From: Novimethylophilus kurashikiensis
GTDB taxonomy: Bacteria > Pseudomonadota > Gammaproteobacteria > Burkholderiales > Methylophilaceae
Reading direction: 5' to 3'
Length of the DNA stretch: 64,000 nucleotides
Assembly (NCBI RefSeq): GCF_003112435.1
Contig: NZ_BDOQ01000001.1
Location: 1 to 64,000, forward strand
Shown here: in pieces, positions 16,045-25,703 of the stretch
Position numbering within the stretch: the first letter of the stretch is position 1
Layout of the letters: each line of letters starts with the position of its first letter
Program-made: the position numbers and the translations under genes
The notes under the pieces: generated by a model
The model's database searches: none
Told to the model about the DNA's origin: nothing
What the model saw: only the letters and a program-made list of their open reading frames with translations

Positions 16045-18759
16045 TTATGAACGATCCGTTGCGCCTTCTTTCGGAGGGATCGGCGAAAAGTAGCTCGCCA
16101 GTATGGTCAGCAACGCAATGCCGAGCAGAGACAAGGTCCAGGTCACCGTCCCGCGGTTCGCCATGTCGATCATCAACAGTTTCACGCAGACCGTCCCTAG
16201 CAGGCCGAAACCGCCGAACCACAGCATGCGCTGGCCCTTGCGCGTAGCGGTCAGCATCAGGGTAATCGCCAGCAAGGTCCAGATGAACGACAGGGTTTGC
16301 TGGAATGCCGCCGACGACAGCATGTCGCCGAGCGTGAACGGCACCCCGCCCCAGTGATGCACCAGGCGTGCTGCCAGGCTGCTCACCCAGATAAACCCCG
16401 AAATGCCCGCCAGCGCATAGGCCGCCGTGTCGTTGCGGTTGTCGCGAGATAAATGGCGTCCCCACAAGAGCAGGCTGGCCATGCCCGCAAACAGCGCGAT
16501 ATCGAAAAAGCTCAGCAACGGCAGGTATGGCAGGCCCGATCCGCCTCCCGCATGGCTGAGGCAGGCATGCACTGTCCAGACGCCGACGAAAAAGGCGATG
16601 GGGGCATTACCCAGGCCCTGGTAATCGGCGAGTGGAGAGGAGAACGGCCAGCGCTTACCCAACCCTCCCAGATTAGGTAGGAGCAGCCCCGCGGCCAGTG
16701 CGATTTCCCAGCCCAACAGCTGCCACAGGGTATTGCCCGGTACCAGGTGCTGGCCCAAGTGGGCAAGTTCACGTCCGGCGAGGCCTGTCAGCAGCCAATA
16801 AGCCGCGAGGTGGCGCAGCATGAGCAGCCAGTCCTGGCCGTCCTGTTCTTGGCGGTGCAGCACCTGGTAATAGCTGAACACAGACAGCGGGAAGACGATG
16901 ATCAGCGTATCGTGCAGCACGTGGCCTTGTTCCAGAAGGGCTAGCAGGGCGATGAAAAACACGCCGGCGTCCTGGAGCAAGGCGGCCAATCTTAGTTGCA
17001 CCCAATCCAGGTGTCGGCCCCAACGTTCGGCAGCGGCACCTGTCGCCATGCACAGCAGGAGCCAGGCGGCATGTTGATGCGGCCCTGGCACATGGCGATC
17101 GATTTCCGCCCAGCTTGCCCCCATCCACCACAGCAACCCCCAAATCAGCATCAGGGTGGAGTAGGGCAGCAGCGCCGGTGTGCGCAGCTGTCGGGCGCTT
17201 ATGAGTCCGGTGGCGGCGATCAGCAGGGCGCTGATGTAACTGGCATTGAGCACCGGAATGTCGATATCGAAACGTTGGCCGTGCGCCAGCAGGTACAGCC
17301 CGGCATAGACTTGCAATGCCGCCCCACCCAGGCGCAATAGCCAACGATTTTGCGCTACGCCCAGCCACAGCGCCGCAGCACCTTCCAACGCCCACAAGGC
17401 CACCGTCAACTGCACGTCGAATGCCAGCGGTACGGCGAGCGTCAGGAAAACCAGCGCCATGCCCAGGTAACTGTTTTCCATCACCATCAAACGGTCGTCT
17501 TCGCGGCGCCGCACCAGCCACCACAAGCCGAGGTAATACACGCTGGCGCCTAGCGACCACCAAGCCAGTGCAATATCGTTGCCATCCAGCAGGCGTCGTT
17601 GCAGTGCGGCCGTGACCAGCGGCACGCCAAAGAGGACTGCGCCTTCCAGCCAGCCTTGCGTGCCTGGGGCCTTTAATACGGCATAGGCGGTAGGAACGAG
17701 GGTGTACATCAGGAAAAACAGCAGCAGGAAAAACTGCGTGGTGCCGTAAAACTCAGGCCGGTAGGAGAGCGACGCCCATTCCAGGCCGATGACGAAGGTG
17801 AACGCGACACCCGCGAAGTTGAGCGAACGCCAGGCCTTTGACCAGTTCACCCACAGGATGAAAGTGTTGAGCAGCGCGAAGTAGCTGAACAGCGCCACAT
17901 GGTTGCCCTCGTCGCCCGCCGCCATCACCGGCGCGAGAAAGGCGCCCGAAATGCCCAGCACGGCGAGAGAAGCCGCATTCTGTGCCGCGGCGAGCGAAAT
18001 GCAGACGACACCCAAGGCTGCGAACAAGCCGAATGCCGGCGCATGACCGATGAACTGGTAGCGCGCCAGCATGAAATACACGATGAGGTACAGGATGCCG
18101 AAACCGCCGCCCTGCGCCGCAAAACCGAACATGCGGTGCACTTCCTCGCGCGCCTTGGTATGGCCGAGTACGATCAGCGCAATACCGGCCACCGCCGAAA
18201 GCAGCAATCGCATCTGGATCGGCAAGAGACCGTATTCGGCCATCAGCTTGAGCGCCGATCCCACGGCGAAAAACAGCAGCACCACGCCCAACTTGGCGAG
18301 AATGTTCCCGCCGAACAGCCAGTGCCAGAGTTGGGAAGGGGCTTTGATGGAAGCAGGCGATGGAGATGGAAATTCTGGAGCCGATTTTTGTGGTTGCTCT
18401 GGCTCCAACGGTGTTGCACTCATGGATGGAATGGCTTTTTCCTCCATATCTACCGCTGTCATCGATGCTGCGAGGGCCGCTTCCTGGGCTATCGATGATT
18501 CGACATCGGAGCTGGAAGGGGCGAGCTCTACGGAAGTCGCGGCAATAGGAGTAGTCGGGGCTGCCAGGCGCTCCTTGAGTTCCGCGACTTCAAGTTCCAG
18601 CGCCCTTAAGCGACGGGATAAATCTTTCGTATCCTCGCCGCGCTTGCTGTCGATGAATAAGCCGAACACGGCGCCTAGCACCGCGCCCGGCAGTAGTCCC
18701 ACCCCACCGCCAATCGATCCGCCGATCACAGTTCCGATAATCAAGCCCAGCAGCCACAT
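16045..18759 (-). CDS. Large polytopic DUF2339 membrane protein
   Basis: The product is about 904 residues from the ATG at 18759, chosen because AGGGGGAA lies just upstream; an ATG six codons earlier lacks this. A glycine-rich N-terminal helix resembling glycine-zipper sequences (residues 1-38) is followed by a short coiled coil (LSRRLRALELEVAELKERL region), a low-complexity linker to about 140, and then roughly 25 hydrophobic helices. DUF2339 proteins are inner-membrane proteins of unknown role, sometimes linked to the envelope. No operon partner is evident. Confidence 0.85.
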   Translation of the reverse strand: MWLLGLIIGTVIGGSIGGGVGLLPGAVLGAVFGLFIDSKRGEDTKDLSRRLRALELEVAELKERLAAPTTPIAATSVELAPSSSDVESSIAQEAALAASMTAVDMEEKAIPSMSATPLEPEQPQKSAPEFPSPSPASIKAPSQLWHWLFGGNILAKLGVVLLFFAVGSALKLMAEYGLLPIQMRLLLSAVAGIALIVLGHTKAREEVHRMFGFAAQGGGFGILYLIVYFMLARYQFIGHAPAFGLFAALGVVCISLAAAQNAASLAVLGISGAFLAPVMAAGDEGNHVALFSYFALLNTFILWVNWSKAWRSLNFAGVAFTFVIGLEWASLSYRPEFYGTTQFFLLLFFLMYTLVPTAYAVLKAPGTQGWLEGAVLFGVPLVTAALQRRLLDGNDIALAWWSLGASVYYLGLWWLVRRREDDRLMVMENSYLGMALVFLTLAVPLAFDVQLTVALWALEGAAALWLGVAQNRWLLRLGGAALQVYAGLYLLAHGQRFDIDIPVLNASYISALLIAATGLISARQLRTPALLPYSTLMLIWGLLWWMGASWAEIDRHVPGPHQHAAWLLLCMATGAAAERWGRHLDWVQLRLAALLQDAGVFFIALLALLEQGHVLHDTLIIVFPLSVFSYYQVLHRQEQDGQDWLLMLRHLAAYWLLTGLAGRELAHLGQHLVPGNTLWQLLGWEIALAAGLLLPNLGGLGKRWPFSSPLADYQGLGNAPIAFFVGVWTVHACLSHAGGGSGLPYLPLLSFFDIALFAGMASLLLWGRHLSRDNRNDTAAYALAGISGFIWVSSLAARLVHHWGGVPFTLGDMLSSAAFQQTLSFIWTLLAITLMLTATRKGQRMLWFGGFGLLGTVCVKLLMIDMANRGTVTWTLSLLGIALLTILASYFSPIPPKEGATDRS

Positions 18760-18882
18760 GCTTCCCCCTAGGTGCAAGTCATTGCAGTTTGGTATATCCC
18801 CGATGTGCCTTTCAGGCTATTTTCGACGATTTTAGGCTTGGCTATATCTATCGCCTATAAGGGCGGTGCCGGATGCAAGCCG

Positions 18883-20064
18883 CTACTTTTTCATGAGGCG
18901 CAGCATCGCCAATAATCCGATGGTCAGCGTCACCACAGCCCCGAATACGGTGGCCGATTGCACGACCGGCATGCCGGATTTATCCATGAGGGTATAGAGG
19001 CCCACCAAGCCTAGCATGGCAATATTCTCAACAAAATTCTGCACGGCTACTGCATGGCCTGCGCCGACCGATTCGTGACCGCGTTCCTGCAACAGTGCAT
19101 TGAGCGGTACGACATAAAAGCCGCCGCAAGCCCCGACTAATAGCAGCAGCGCGATGGCCGGATATAAATGCGTGAGATGGGCGAAGACGATGATAATCAG
19201 GCCGATCAGGATGCCCGCCGGCAATACGCGGTTAACTTTGTCCAGGCCCACGAAACTTGCCGCCGCTGCTGCGCCTAGTGCAATGCCCACGGCTACGCCG
19301 CCGCTCATGTTGGCCGGCATGCTCAAGTCTGCAATGCCCAACGCCACCGGGACCCAAGCGACTAATAATAGGCGCAGTGTCGAACCGGCACCCCAGAAAA
19401 TACTGGTGCCCAGCATGGAGAAGCGGGCATCTGGGTTGCGTATCAAGGTGGTCAGGGCGGAGAAAAAGTCGCGTATCAATGCGATGGGAGAAATATGTGG
19501 AAGCGCATGCGCCACCGGCAGCCGCGGGATCAAAGTATTGGCACCCGCAGCCAGCAGGTAGCAGCCGCAGATGCTGACCAAGGCCGTCACCACCGAAATA
19601 TCCGCGAGCTTGCCGCCCACCACGGCACCCAACAGGATGGCGACGATGGTCGAGCCTTCCATCAGGCCGTTGGCCTTGACCAGCTTATCCTTGCCGACCA
19701 GCTCGGACAAAATGCCGTACTTGGCCGGCGAATACGCCGCTGCGCCTATCCCCACCAGGTTGTAGGCGATCAAGGGATGCAGCCCCAGCAGCATGGCGGC
19801 AGCGCCGACGAACTTCATTGCATTTGCTACCAGCATCACCCGCCCTTTGGGCCACGCATCAGCGAACGGCCCCACGAAAGGCGCGAGGAAAATAAACGCG
19901 ACGACGAAGGCTTCCTGCAGCATTGGGGTCTGCCAACTCGGCGCGGCGTGCGCTTTCAACTCGGCAATGGCCGCAAACAGCAAGGCATTGTCGGCCAGCG
20001 CCGAGAGGAATTGCGCGGCGAGGACGGCGATCATGCCGCGTGAGAGGAGGTTATTACTTGTCAT
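18883..20064 (-). CDS. lplT: Lysophospholipid transporter (MFS)
   Basis: This 393-residue protein has about 12 hydrophobic helices and the family N-terminus (QFLSALADNALLFAAIAELK). LplT flips lysophospholipids across the inner membrane for re-acylation by Aas. It starts 46 bases after the aas stop on the same strand, and the two genes form the known functional pair, here as separate genes. A degenerate half REP lies in the intergenic gap. Confidence 0.93.
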   Translation of the reverse strand: MTSNNLLSRGMIAVLAAQFLSALADNALLFAAIAELKAHAAPSWQTPMLQEAFVVAFIFLAPFVGPFADAWPKGRVMLVANAMKFVGAAAMLLGLHPLIAYNLVGIGAAAYSPAKYGILSELVGKDKLVKANGLMEGSTIVAILLGAVVGGKLADISVVTALVSICGCYLLAAGANTLIPRLPVAHALPHISPIALIRDFFSALTTLIRNPDARFSMLGTSIFWGAGSTLRLLLVAWVPVALGIADLSMPANMSGGVAVGIALGAAAAASFVGLDKVNRVLPAGILIGLIIIVFAHLTHLYPAIALLLLVGACGGFYVVPLNALLQERGHESVGAGHAVAVQNFVENIAMLGLVGLYTLMDKSGMPVVQSATVFGAVVTLTIGLLAMLRLMKK

Positions 20065-20078
20065 GGATTTTCCTTGGA

Positions 20079-20096
20079 TGCAGTCTGCGCTACAAG
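20079..20096 (-). repeat. Degenerate half REP between aas and lplT
   Basis: ATGCAGTCTGCGCTACAA keeps the CTGCGCTAC end of the REP family but has lost the palindromic partner. Confidence 0.4.
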
Positions 20097-20110
20097 TTGA
20101 ACTGACGATT

Positions 20111-22231
20111 TCATGCCGTTTCCGCCATCTGTTTCAGCGTCACATAATCCGTCTTGCCCGTTCCCAGCAGCGGTAGTTCCTTCACCGGCACGATCTTGCG
20201 CGGAACGGCGAGTTCCGGGCTGCCGAGTTCTCGGGCGGCGGTGGATAGGGCATCGCGGGTGAGGGCGGTATCGGTGGTAAACAGCACGATGTTTTCGCCG
20301 CGCTGCGGGTCGATTTGCGTAGTGGCGGCGTGCTGATATTCCGACGAGGCGCGATGGGCAATCTGTTCGACGGTTTCGAGCGAGACCATTTCGCCGGCGA
20401 TCTTGGCGAAACGTTTGACGCGACCTTTGATGCTCACGAAACCGTCGGCGTCGATCTCGACGATATCGCCGGTGCTGTACCAACCGTTTTCGGGTGCTTT
20501 CAATACGCCAGGGGTATCGAAGAGGTAATAGCCCAGCATGACGTTGGGGCCGCGCACGCTGAGGAGGCCGCCGGTCTCGATGCCGGGCACGGCTTCCAGC
20601 TTGGGTTCCAGGCCGGGCAATAATGGACCGACAGTGCCGTTGCGGCAGGCCATGGGGGTGTTGACGGCGAGCACGGGGGCGCATTCGGTGGCGCCGTAGC
20701 CTTCGAGGATGCGGATGCCGAATTTTTCCATCCAGGTCTTGCGCACTTCTTCGTTGAGTTTTTCTGCGCCGGCGACCACGTAGCGCAGTTTGTAGAAGTC
20801 GTAGGGATGGGCGAACTTGGCGTAGTTGCCGAGGAAGGTGCTGGTGCCGAAGAGGACGGTGCAGCCGCGGTCGTAGATGATTTCCGGGATGATGCGGTAG
20901 TGCAGCGGCGAGGGGTAAAGGAAGATTTTCGAGCCGGTGACGAGCGGCATGACGGCGCCGCAGGTAAAGCCGAAGGCATGGAACAGCGGTAGTGCGATCA
21001 TGAATTTGTCGGACGGCGAGAAATCGATCACCGCGCGAATCTGGGCGATGTTGGCGAGAATGCCGCGATGGCTGTGCACCACGCCCTTGGGCTTGCCTTC
21101 AGAACCAGAGGTAAACAGCACGACCGCAGACTCGTCTGGGTGAACTTCATGCGCCGCGGCCTTGGGAAACCAGCGCGCAAATCCCAGCAGCCAGAGCTTG
21201 TCCCACAGCGTGAAGGTCGAACGTAAGTCTTCGAGGTATACCAGTTGGACGCCCTGCATGGCGTTGACGGTCTCGCCCAGCTTGGCGGCTTCCAGGAACT
21301 GGCGCGATGTGATGATGGTACGGATATTCGCCGCGATGCAGGCGTTTTGCATGCCCGCTGTCCCTGCTGTGTAGTTAAGCATTGCCGGAACGCGATTGAC
21401 CGCACTCATGCCGAAGATCAGGCAGACGGTGTTGGAGACATTGGGCATGAGTACGCCGACGGTTTCCTTGGGCGCAGAGATTTTTTCGACCATGCGGCCG
21501 AGCGCCAAGGAGCGCGTCAGCAGTTCGCCATAGCTTTCCTCGACCTGCTTCATGTCTTCCAATAGCCGTGTGCTGCGACCATGGATGTCGACGGCATCGA
21601 CCAGCGCGCTGAACAGGGTCTGCACCGGCTGCGACTTGAACAGCATTTCCTGCATCACGCGGCGCATGGCTTCGCCTGCCATGCGGCGGCGCAGTTTGGC
21701 CGTCGGTGCCGTCGGCATGTCGATGCGGGTGGTGGCGAGAAAGGTCAGGCTTATTCTGGGGAAGAGACTGCGCGGGTAGTTGCCCGAGAGCCGACTGAAA
21801 TAGGAGCGGGCGGCGCCGTCGAGGCGCACGGGGAGGATGGTCGCGCCGGTCTTGGCAGCGACAAAACCCGGGCCGTCGTAGACCTTCATGAGGCTGCCGG
21901 TGAGCGTGATGCGGCCTTCGGGGAAGATCACGACGGATTCGCCGGCTTCCAGCAGCTTGATGACTTTTTTCATGGCCAGCGGGCTGGTGGGGTCCACGGC
22001 CAGATGCGGCACCTGGGAGAGAATCAGGCGGAACCAGACGTTGTGCAGCACCGTGGTGTGCACGACGAAGGTAGCGCGCACCGGCAGGAACAGCCCCAGC
22101 AGCAAGCCGTCGAGGAAGGATTCGTGGTTAGCGACGACGAGCAGCGGGCCTTGTTTGGCTTCGGGTGAATCGCCATGGAGACGTACCCGGAACAGGATGC
22201 GGAAGAACATCTGCAAGATTGTTTTTATCAT
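20111..22231 (-). CDS. aas: Bifunctional acyl-ACP synthetase / 2-acylglycerophosphoethanolamine acyltransferase
   Basis: The 706-residue protein has an N-terminal PlsC-type acyltransferase domain (ANHESFLDGLLLG with the NHxxxxD-like motif near residue 34, FPEGR near 100) and a C-terminal AMP-binding synthetase (VLFTSGSEGKPKGVVHSH near 370, GYGATECAP near 515, YSTGDIVEID). Aas activates fatty acids and re-acylates lysophosphatidylethanolamine at the inner membrane. It precedes lplT in a minus-strand operon and follows an ArsR-type gene by about 50 bases, which hold a REP. Confidence 0.94.
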   Translation of the reverse strand: MIKTILQMFFRILFRVRLHGDSPEAKQGPLLVVANHESFLDGLLLGLFLPVRATFVVHTTVLHNVWFRLILSQVPHLAVDPTSPLAMKKVIKLLEAGESVVIFPEGRITLTGSLMKVYDGPGFVAAKTGATILPVRLDGAARSYFSRLSGNYPRSLFPRISLTFLATTRIDMPTAPTAKLRRRMAGEAMRRVMQEMLFKSQPVQTLFSALVDAVDIHGRSTRLLEDMKQVEESYGELLTRSLALGRMVEKISAPKETVGVLMPNVSNTVCLIFGMSAVNRVPAMLNYTAGTAGMQNACIAANIRTIITSRQFLEAAKLGETVNAMQGVQLVYLEDLRSTFTLWDKLWLLGFARWFPKAAAHEVHPDESAVVLFTSGSEGKPKGVVHSHRGILANIAQIRAVIDFSPSDKFMIALPLFHAFGFTCGAVMPLVTGSKIFLYPSPLHYRIIPEIIYDRGCTVLFGTSTFLGNYAKFAHPYDFYKLRYVVAGAEKLNEEVRKTWMEKFGIRILEGYGATECAPVLAVNTPMACRNGTVGPLLPGLEPKLEAVPGIETGGLLSVRGPNVMLGYYLFDTPGVLKAPENGWYSTGDIVEIDADGFVSIKGRVKRFAKIAGEMVSLETVEQIAHRASSEYQHAATTQIDPQRGENIVLFTTDTALTRDALSTAARELGSPELAVPRKIVPVKELPLLGTGKTDYVTLKQMAETA

Positions 22232-22253
22232 CAGTTACCCCTTGAATTTCGTC

Positions 22254-22279
22254 GTAGCAGGCGAGACCGCCTGCGCTAA
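22254..22279 (-). repeat. REP-like palindrome upstream of aas
   Basis: GCAGGCGAGACCGCCTGCGCTA is a reverse-oriented unit of the window's REP family, in the 51-base gap between the arsR-type gene and aas. Confidence 0.65.
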
Positions 22280-22282
22280 AGT

Positions 22283-22594
22283 TCATGTCTGCGTTTTGAC
22301 GTATTCCAGTACGCGTTCCAGCAAAGCGACGATGTTGCCTTTGGCAATCCAGAAATACACTTCCTTGCCGATCTTCTCGCTATCCAGCGCGCCGGCTTGG
22401 CGCAGCACTTTCAAATGGTGCGAAACCGCCGTACGGCTTAATTGCGAGACTGAGACGATCTGGGTCACATTCAGTCGCTCTCCCGGCTCGAAGGTGAGCA
22501 GGATGCGTTGCCGCTGCTCGTCGCCCAGCGCAACGAACAGGTCGGAAACATCGCGCCATTCGTCCGGCAGATTTTGAATGCGTTCGCTTAACAT
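22283..22594 (-). CDS. ArsR-family winged-helix regulator
   Basis: The product is 103 residues with a winged helix-turn-helix (LNVTQIVSVSQLSRTAVSHHLKVLRQAGAL, about 40-70) and a wing (KIGKEVYFWI). No cysteine is present, so the classic metal-sensing CxC motif is absent and another signal is likely. Upstream, a TTGACA box and a small dyad (AACT-AAG-AGTT, near 22606-22616) could be an autoregulated promoter/operator. It is the first gene of the arsR-aas-lplT cluster, so it may control phospholipid recycling. That is inference. Confidence 0.85.
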   Translation of the reverse strand: MLSERIQNLPDEWRDVSDLFVALGDEQRQRILLTFEPGERLNVTQIVSVSQLSRTAVSHHLKVLRQAGALDSEKIGKEVYFWIAKGNIVALLERVLEYVKTQT

Positions 22595-22639
22595 GACTAT
22601 ATGTTTAAACTCTTAGTTATGTGTGTCAAGCCCTCATTT

Positions 22640-22719
22640 GTAGCGCAGGCGGCCTGGCCTGCATTTACAGGGATTGACGATACAAATAGCTGATGCAGGT
22701 GAGGACGCCTGCGCTACAG
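22640..22719. repeat. Pair of inverted REP-like palindromes
   Basis: A forward unit at 22640-22663 (GTAGCGCAGGCGGCCTGGCC start) and a reverse unit at 22694-22719 flank a 30-base spacer, between the divergent arsR-type and flavoprotein genes. Confidence 0.7.
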
Positions 22720-22773
22720 TTTCGTCGTCCCCCTTCATCCCGCATAATGCCGCCTCAATCTAATGGATAAACC

Positions 22774-23973
22774 ATGAACTTCGATGTGATCGTGATAGGG
22801 GCGGGGGCCGCCGGCATGATGTGCGCCGCACAGGCGGGACTGCGCGGGCGGCGTGTGCTGCTGGTCGATCACGCGGTCAAGATCGGCGAGCGCATTCGCA
22901 TCTCGGGCGGAGGCCGATGCAATTTCACCAATCGCAATGTCAGTGCAGACAACTATCTCTCGCAAAACCGTCATTTCAGCCGGTCTGCCTTGTCGCAGTT
23001 CACGCAACACGATTTCCTCGCCATAGTGAACGCTCGCGGCATTCGTTATCACGAGCGCGATCACGGACAACTCTTCTGCGACGACAGTGCGCGCGACATC
23101 ATCGATATGCTGAAAGACGCTTGCGACGATGCACAAGTGCAATTGGTGCATCCCTGCAAGGTGTTGGGCGTGCAAAAAGGGGAGGAATTCGATCGGCGAT
23201 TTGTCGTGGATACCGAGCAAGGTGCCTTCCGCTGCGAATCGCTGGTGATCGCGACCGGAGGCCTTGCGGCGCCCGCCATCGGCGCAACGCCGTTCGGCTA
23301 CAAGCTGGCGGAGCAGTTCGGCATTCCTGTGATAGCGCCGAAGCCCGCGCTGGTGCCGCTGGCGCTGGCGCCGGAAACGCTGGAGAAACTGAAACCTTTA
23401 GCCGGGAATACGCTGGATGCTCGTACGGAATTCGGTAGCGCTGCATTCCGTGAAAATGTGCTGCTCACCCATCGCGGGCTCTCCGGCCCGGCCATCCTGC
23501 AAATCTCAAGCTATTGGCAAATGCAGGAATACGAAGGGGGAAAGAAACATCCGGTAGACATCGATCTATTACCAGACCTGAATGCTGCCGATTGGCTGGC
23601 CGAGCATCGTCGCAGCAAGCAGGCGCTGCCGATGCTGCTGGCCGAGAAACTCCCAAAGAAGTTTGCGCAGGAGTGGTGTGCGCTCATGGGTTGGGAAAAA
23701 CCCGTCAACGAATTCTCCAACCGCGATATCGAAAACATCGCCGCAGCGCTTCAGGCCTGGCCCATCATGCCCAGCGGGACCTTGGGATACAACAAGGCCG
23801 AAGTGACGCTGGGCGGCGTGGATACCGGCGCCTTGTCTTCCAAGACCATGGAAGCCAAGGCGGTGCCCGGCCTGTTTTTTGTGGGCGAAGTGATGGATGT
23901 TACCGGCTGGCTGGGCGGGTACAACTTTCAATGGGCGTGGTCCTCGGGGTGGGTGGCAGGGCAGTACGCCTAG
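22774..23973 (+). CDS. BaiN/RdsA-family NAD(P)/FAD-dependent oxidoreductase (HI0933-like)
   Basis: The 399-residue protein begins with an FAD-binding Rossmann motif (VIVIGAGAAGMMCA, 5-18) and has the family motif ISGGGRCNFTN (about 48-58). The C-terminus carries GALSSKTMEAK, GLFFVGEVMDVTGWLGGYNFQWAWSSG in the expected order. Members are flavoproteins of poorly defined substrate; some act as reductases. The gene stands alone and is convergent with the SDR gene, with only 2 bases between the stops. Confidence 0.9.
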   Translation: MNFDVIVIGAGAAGMMCAAQAGLRGRRVLLVDHAVKIGERIRISGGGRCNFTNRNVSADNYLSQNRHFSRSALSQFTQHDFLAIVNARGIRYHERDHGQLFCDDSARDIIDMLKDACDDAQVQLVHPCKVLGVQKGEEFDRRFVVDTEQGAFRCESLVIATGGLAAPAIGATPFGYKLAEQFGIPVIAPKPALVPLALAPETLEKLKPLAGNTLDARTEFGSAAFRENVLLTHRGLSGPAILQISSYWQMQEYEGGKKHPVDIDLLPDLNAADWLAEHRRSKQALPMLLAEKLPKKFAQEWCALMGWEKPVNEFSNRDIENIAAALQAWPIMPSGTLGYNKAEVTLGGVDTGALSSKTMEAKAVPGLFFVGEVMDVTGWLGGYNFQWAWSSGWVAGQYA

Positions 23974-23975
23974 TC

Positions 23976-24866
23976 TTAATGCACCTGGCCGTAGACTTGT
24001 CCTGCATGGCCGGGTTTATAGAGCGTGCCTTGCGGGTCCATCGGCGGCGCGGCGATCTGCTGACGCCTGGCCTGCTTTGCCGCGAACTTGTCGGCGAGCG
24101 ACGGCGTGATCTTGAACGCCGCCGTGTTAATCGCTGCCATGGCACCGACCGTGACATCGCGTCCGCCTTCCGTCGCGGCCTTGAGGATGGCTTCGGCCAC
24201 TTGCTGCGGATCGATGAGCGGCGAAGGCAGCTTGGGCTCTTGCGTCATGTAGTTGCGTGCATGTTGGGGAAAGGGCGTATCGACCGCGGTGGGCTGAATC
24301 AGGGTGATCGAAACCGGGGCGTTGTCGAGTTGCTCGATCTCGATGCGCAACGCATCGGTAAAGCCTTTAACTGCGTGCTTGGAGGCGGAATACATGCCTT
24401 GCAGCGGCACCACGGCATCGGAGACTTCGCTGCCCAGGTTGACTAGGGCGCCGCCATGGGTGCGAAGATGCGGCAGCGCAGCGAGCGGACCCTTGACTAC
24501 CCCCCAGAAATTGATGTCGAACAGGCGGCGGCTGTCTTCCTCGCTGACTGCATCCAACCGCCCGTAGATCGATAACCCGGCGTTGTTGATCCAGGTATCG
24601 ATGCGGCCGAAACGATCGACAGCAGTCTGCGCAGCCTTGTCCATTTCTACTCGGACGCTGACGTCGGCCACCATAGGTATCGCTGCCAGACCTTCCGCAT
24701 CCAGATCGGCCGTGAGTTTTTCCAGGACGTCTGCACTGCGTGCGATCAATACCAGGCGCGCTCCGGCACGAGCCGCCATCAACGCCGTGCAGAGGCCGAT
24801 GCCACTCGATGCGCCGGTGAGCACGATCACTTGCTGGTCCAGCGGCTTCAATGCGCTATTCGTCAT
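23976..24866 (-). CDS. Short-chain dehydrogenase/reductase
   Basis: The 296-residue protein shows the SDR cofactor motif GASSGIG (18-24), NNAG (94-97), the catalytic Ser146, and Tyr159-x3-Lys163 (YSASK). A GGAGG site precedes the ATG at 24866. It carries a C-terminal extension of about 50 residues (KFAAKQARRQQ region) beyond the core fold. Substrate cannot be inferred. Confidence 0.9.
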   Translation of the reverse strand: MTNSALKPLDQQVIVLTGASSGIGLCTALMAARAGARLVLIARSADVLEKLTADLDAEGLAAIPMVADVSVRVEMDKAAQTAVDRFGRIDTWINNAGLSIYGRLDAVSEEDSRRLFDINFWGVVKGPLAALPHLRTHGGALVNLGSEVSDAVVPLQGMYSASKHAVKGFTDALRIEIEQLDNAPVSITLIQPTAVDTPFPQHARNYMTQEPKLPSPLIDPQQVAEAILKAATEGGRDVTVGAMAAINTAAFKITPSLADKFAAKQARRQQIAAPPMDPQGTLYKPGHAGQVYGQVH

Positions 24867-24946
24867 GATGCACCTCCGATTTCAAAAACCGCCAATCTAT
24901 TCAGGCAGGCGAGGCGGGTCTGTGCGGCGTCACGTCTAGGAGGCAG

Positions 24947-24968
24947 AAAAAAGGGAGCCGAAGCTCCC
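24947..24968 (-). terminator. Terminator of the Ser-rich secreted protein gene
   Basis: GGGAGC and GCTCCC form a 6-bp stem with loop CGAA (24953-24968), followed on the minus strand by six T residues. Confidence 0.85.
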
Positions 24969-24990
24969 TGGGGATCTTGCACAAGCCTGA

Positions 24991-25584
24991 TTAGTACTGG
25001 CTGTTGGGCGTCGAGGTGCCGCTGCCGGACGAACCGGGATTGCTCGTGCTGCTGCCGGAACTGGTAGAGCCGGAATCGCTGCCGCCGGTCGAGCCTGGGG
25101 TGTTCATGTTGGACGCGCCGGAACCAGAATCGGAAGATCCGGAGCTGGTCGAGCCGGAACGAGAAGAGCCTGTATCGGACGAGCCGGAACTGGATGAGCC
25201 TGAGCGCGATGAACCTGAGCCGTTGGAGTTGTTCATGTTCATATCGGTCGATGAGCCCGATCCGGAGCTGCCGGAATTGTTCATGTCGGACGTCCCGGAG
25301 CTGCTCGAGCCGCTTGAACCACTGGATTTGTCGGAGCTGCCGGAACTGCTCGATCCGCTATGTTTACGATGGTGCTTGCCCTTCTTGTGCTGCATGTTGT
25401 TCATGTCGTTGTGCGTACCCTTGCCGCTGGAGTCCGGATTGGCTTGCGACTTGGTGGTCGCACTGCCTTCGCCGGGGGTGGCGGCAGTGTTGTCGCCCTG
25501 GTTGGTTGCGCCGGCCATGGCTGCCGGCACATAAATAGCAAACGCCGCAACTGCGGCACACTTCCATAAGTCTTGAATTCGCAT
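24991..25584 (-). CDS. Secreted low-complexity Ser/Gly-rich protein
   Basis: The product is 197 residues from the ATG at 25584, preceded by AAGGAG; the upstream in-frame extension is not supported. A signal peptide (about 1-24, ending AMA) leads into a linker with the basic patch HKKGKHHRKH. About 120 residues of SGSS-type repeats follow, interspersed with DMNN/NMN motifs. The family is not recognised. It is transcribed away from the Fur-controlled hemP across a 153-base region, so it may share iron control. It could be a surface or matrix protein, but no function can be given. Confidence 0.75.
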   Translation of the reverse strand: MRIQDLWKCAAVAAFAIYVPAAMAGATNQGDNTAATPGEGSATTKSQANPDSSGKGTHNDMNNMQHKKGKHHRKHSGSSSSGSSDKSSGSSGSSSSGTSDMNNSGSSGSGSSTDMNMNNSNGSGSSRSGSSSSGSSDTGSSRSGSTSSGSSDSGSGASNMNTPGSTGGSDSGSTSSGSSTSNPGSSGSGTSTPNSQY

Positions 25585-25703
25585 GGTTAATCTCCTTAAT
25601 GACATTGAGTTAGGAGATGCCAAAGTAATGAATAAATTAGGAAAGCTCAGTGGTTTGGGGTACATAGCAGAGTTTATTTGCAATTGGAAAATCTTCGTGG
25701 GGC

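Noticed and set aside
24991-25534. Plus-strand ORF rich in Pro, Glu and Leu opposite the Ser-rich gene
   Set aside because: It is the complement of a low-complexity repeat; the minus-strand frame has the signal peptide, ribosome site and terminator.
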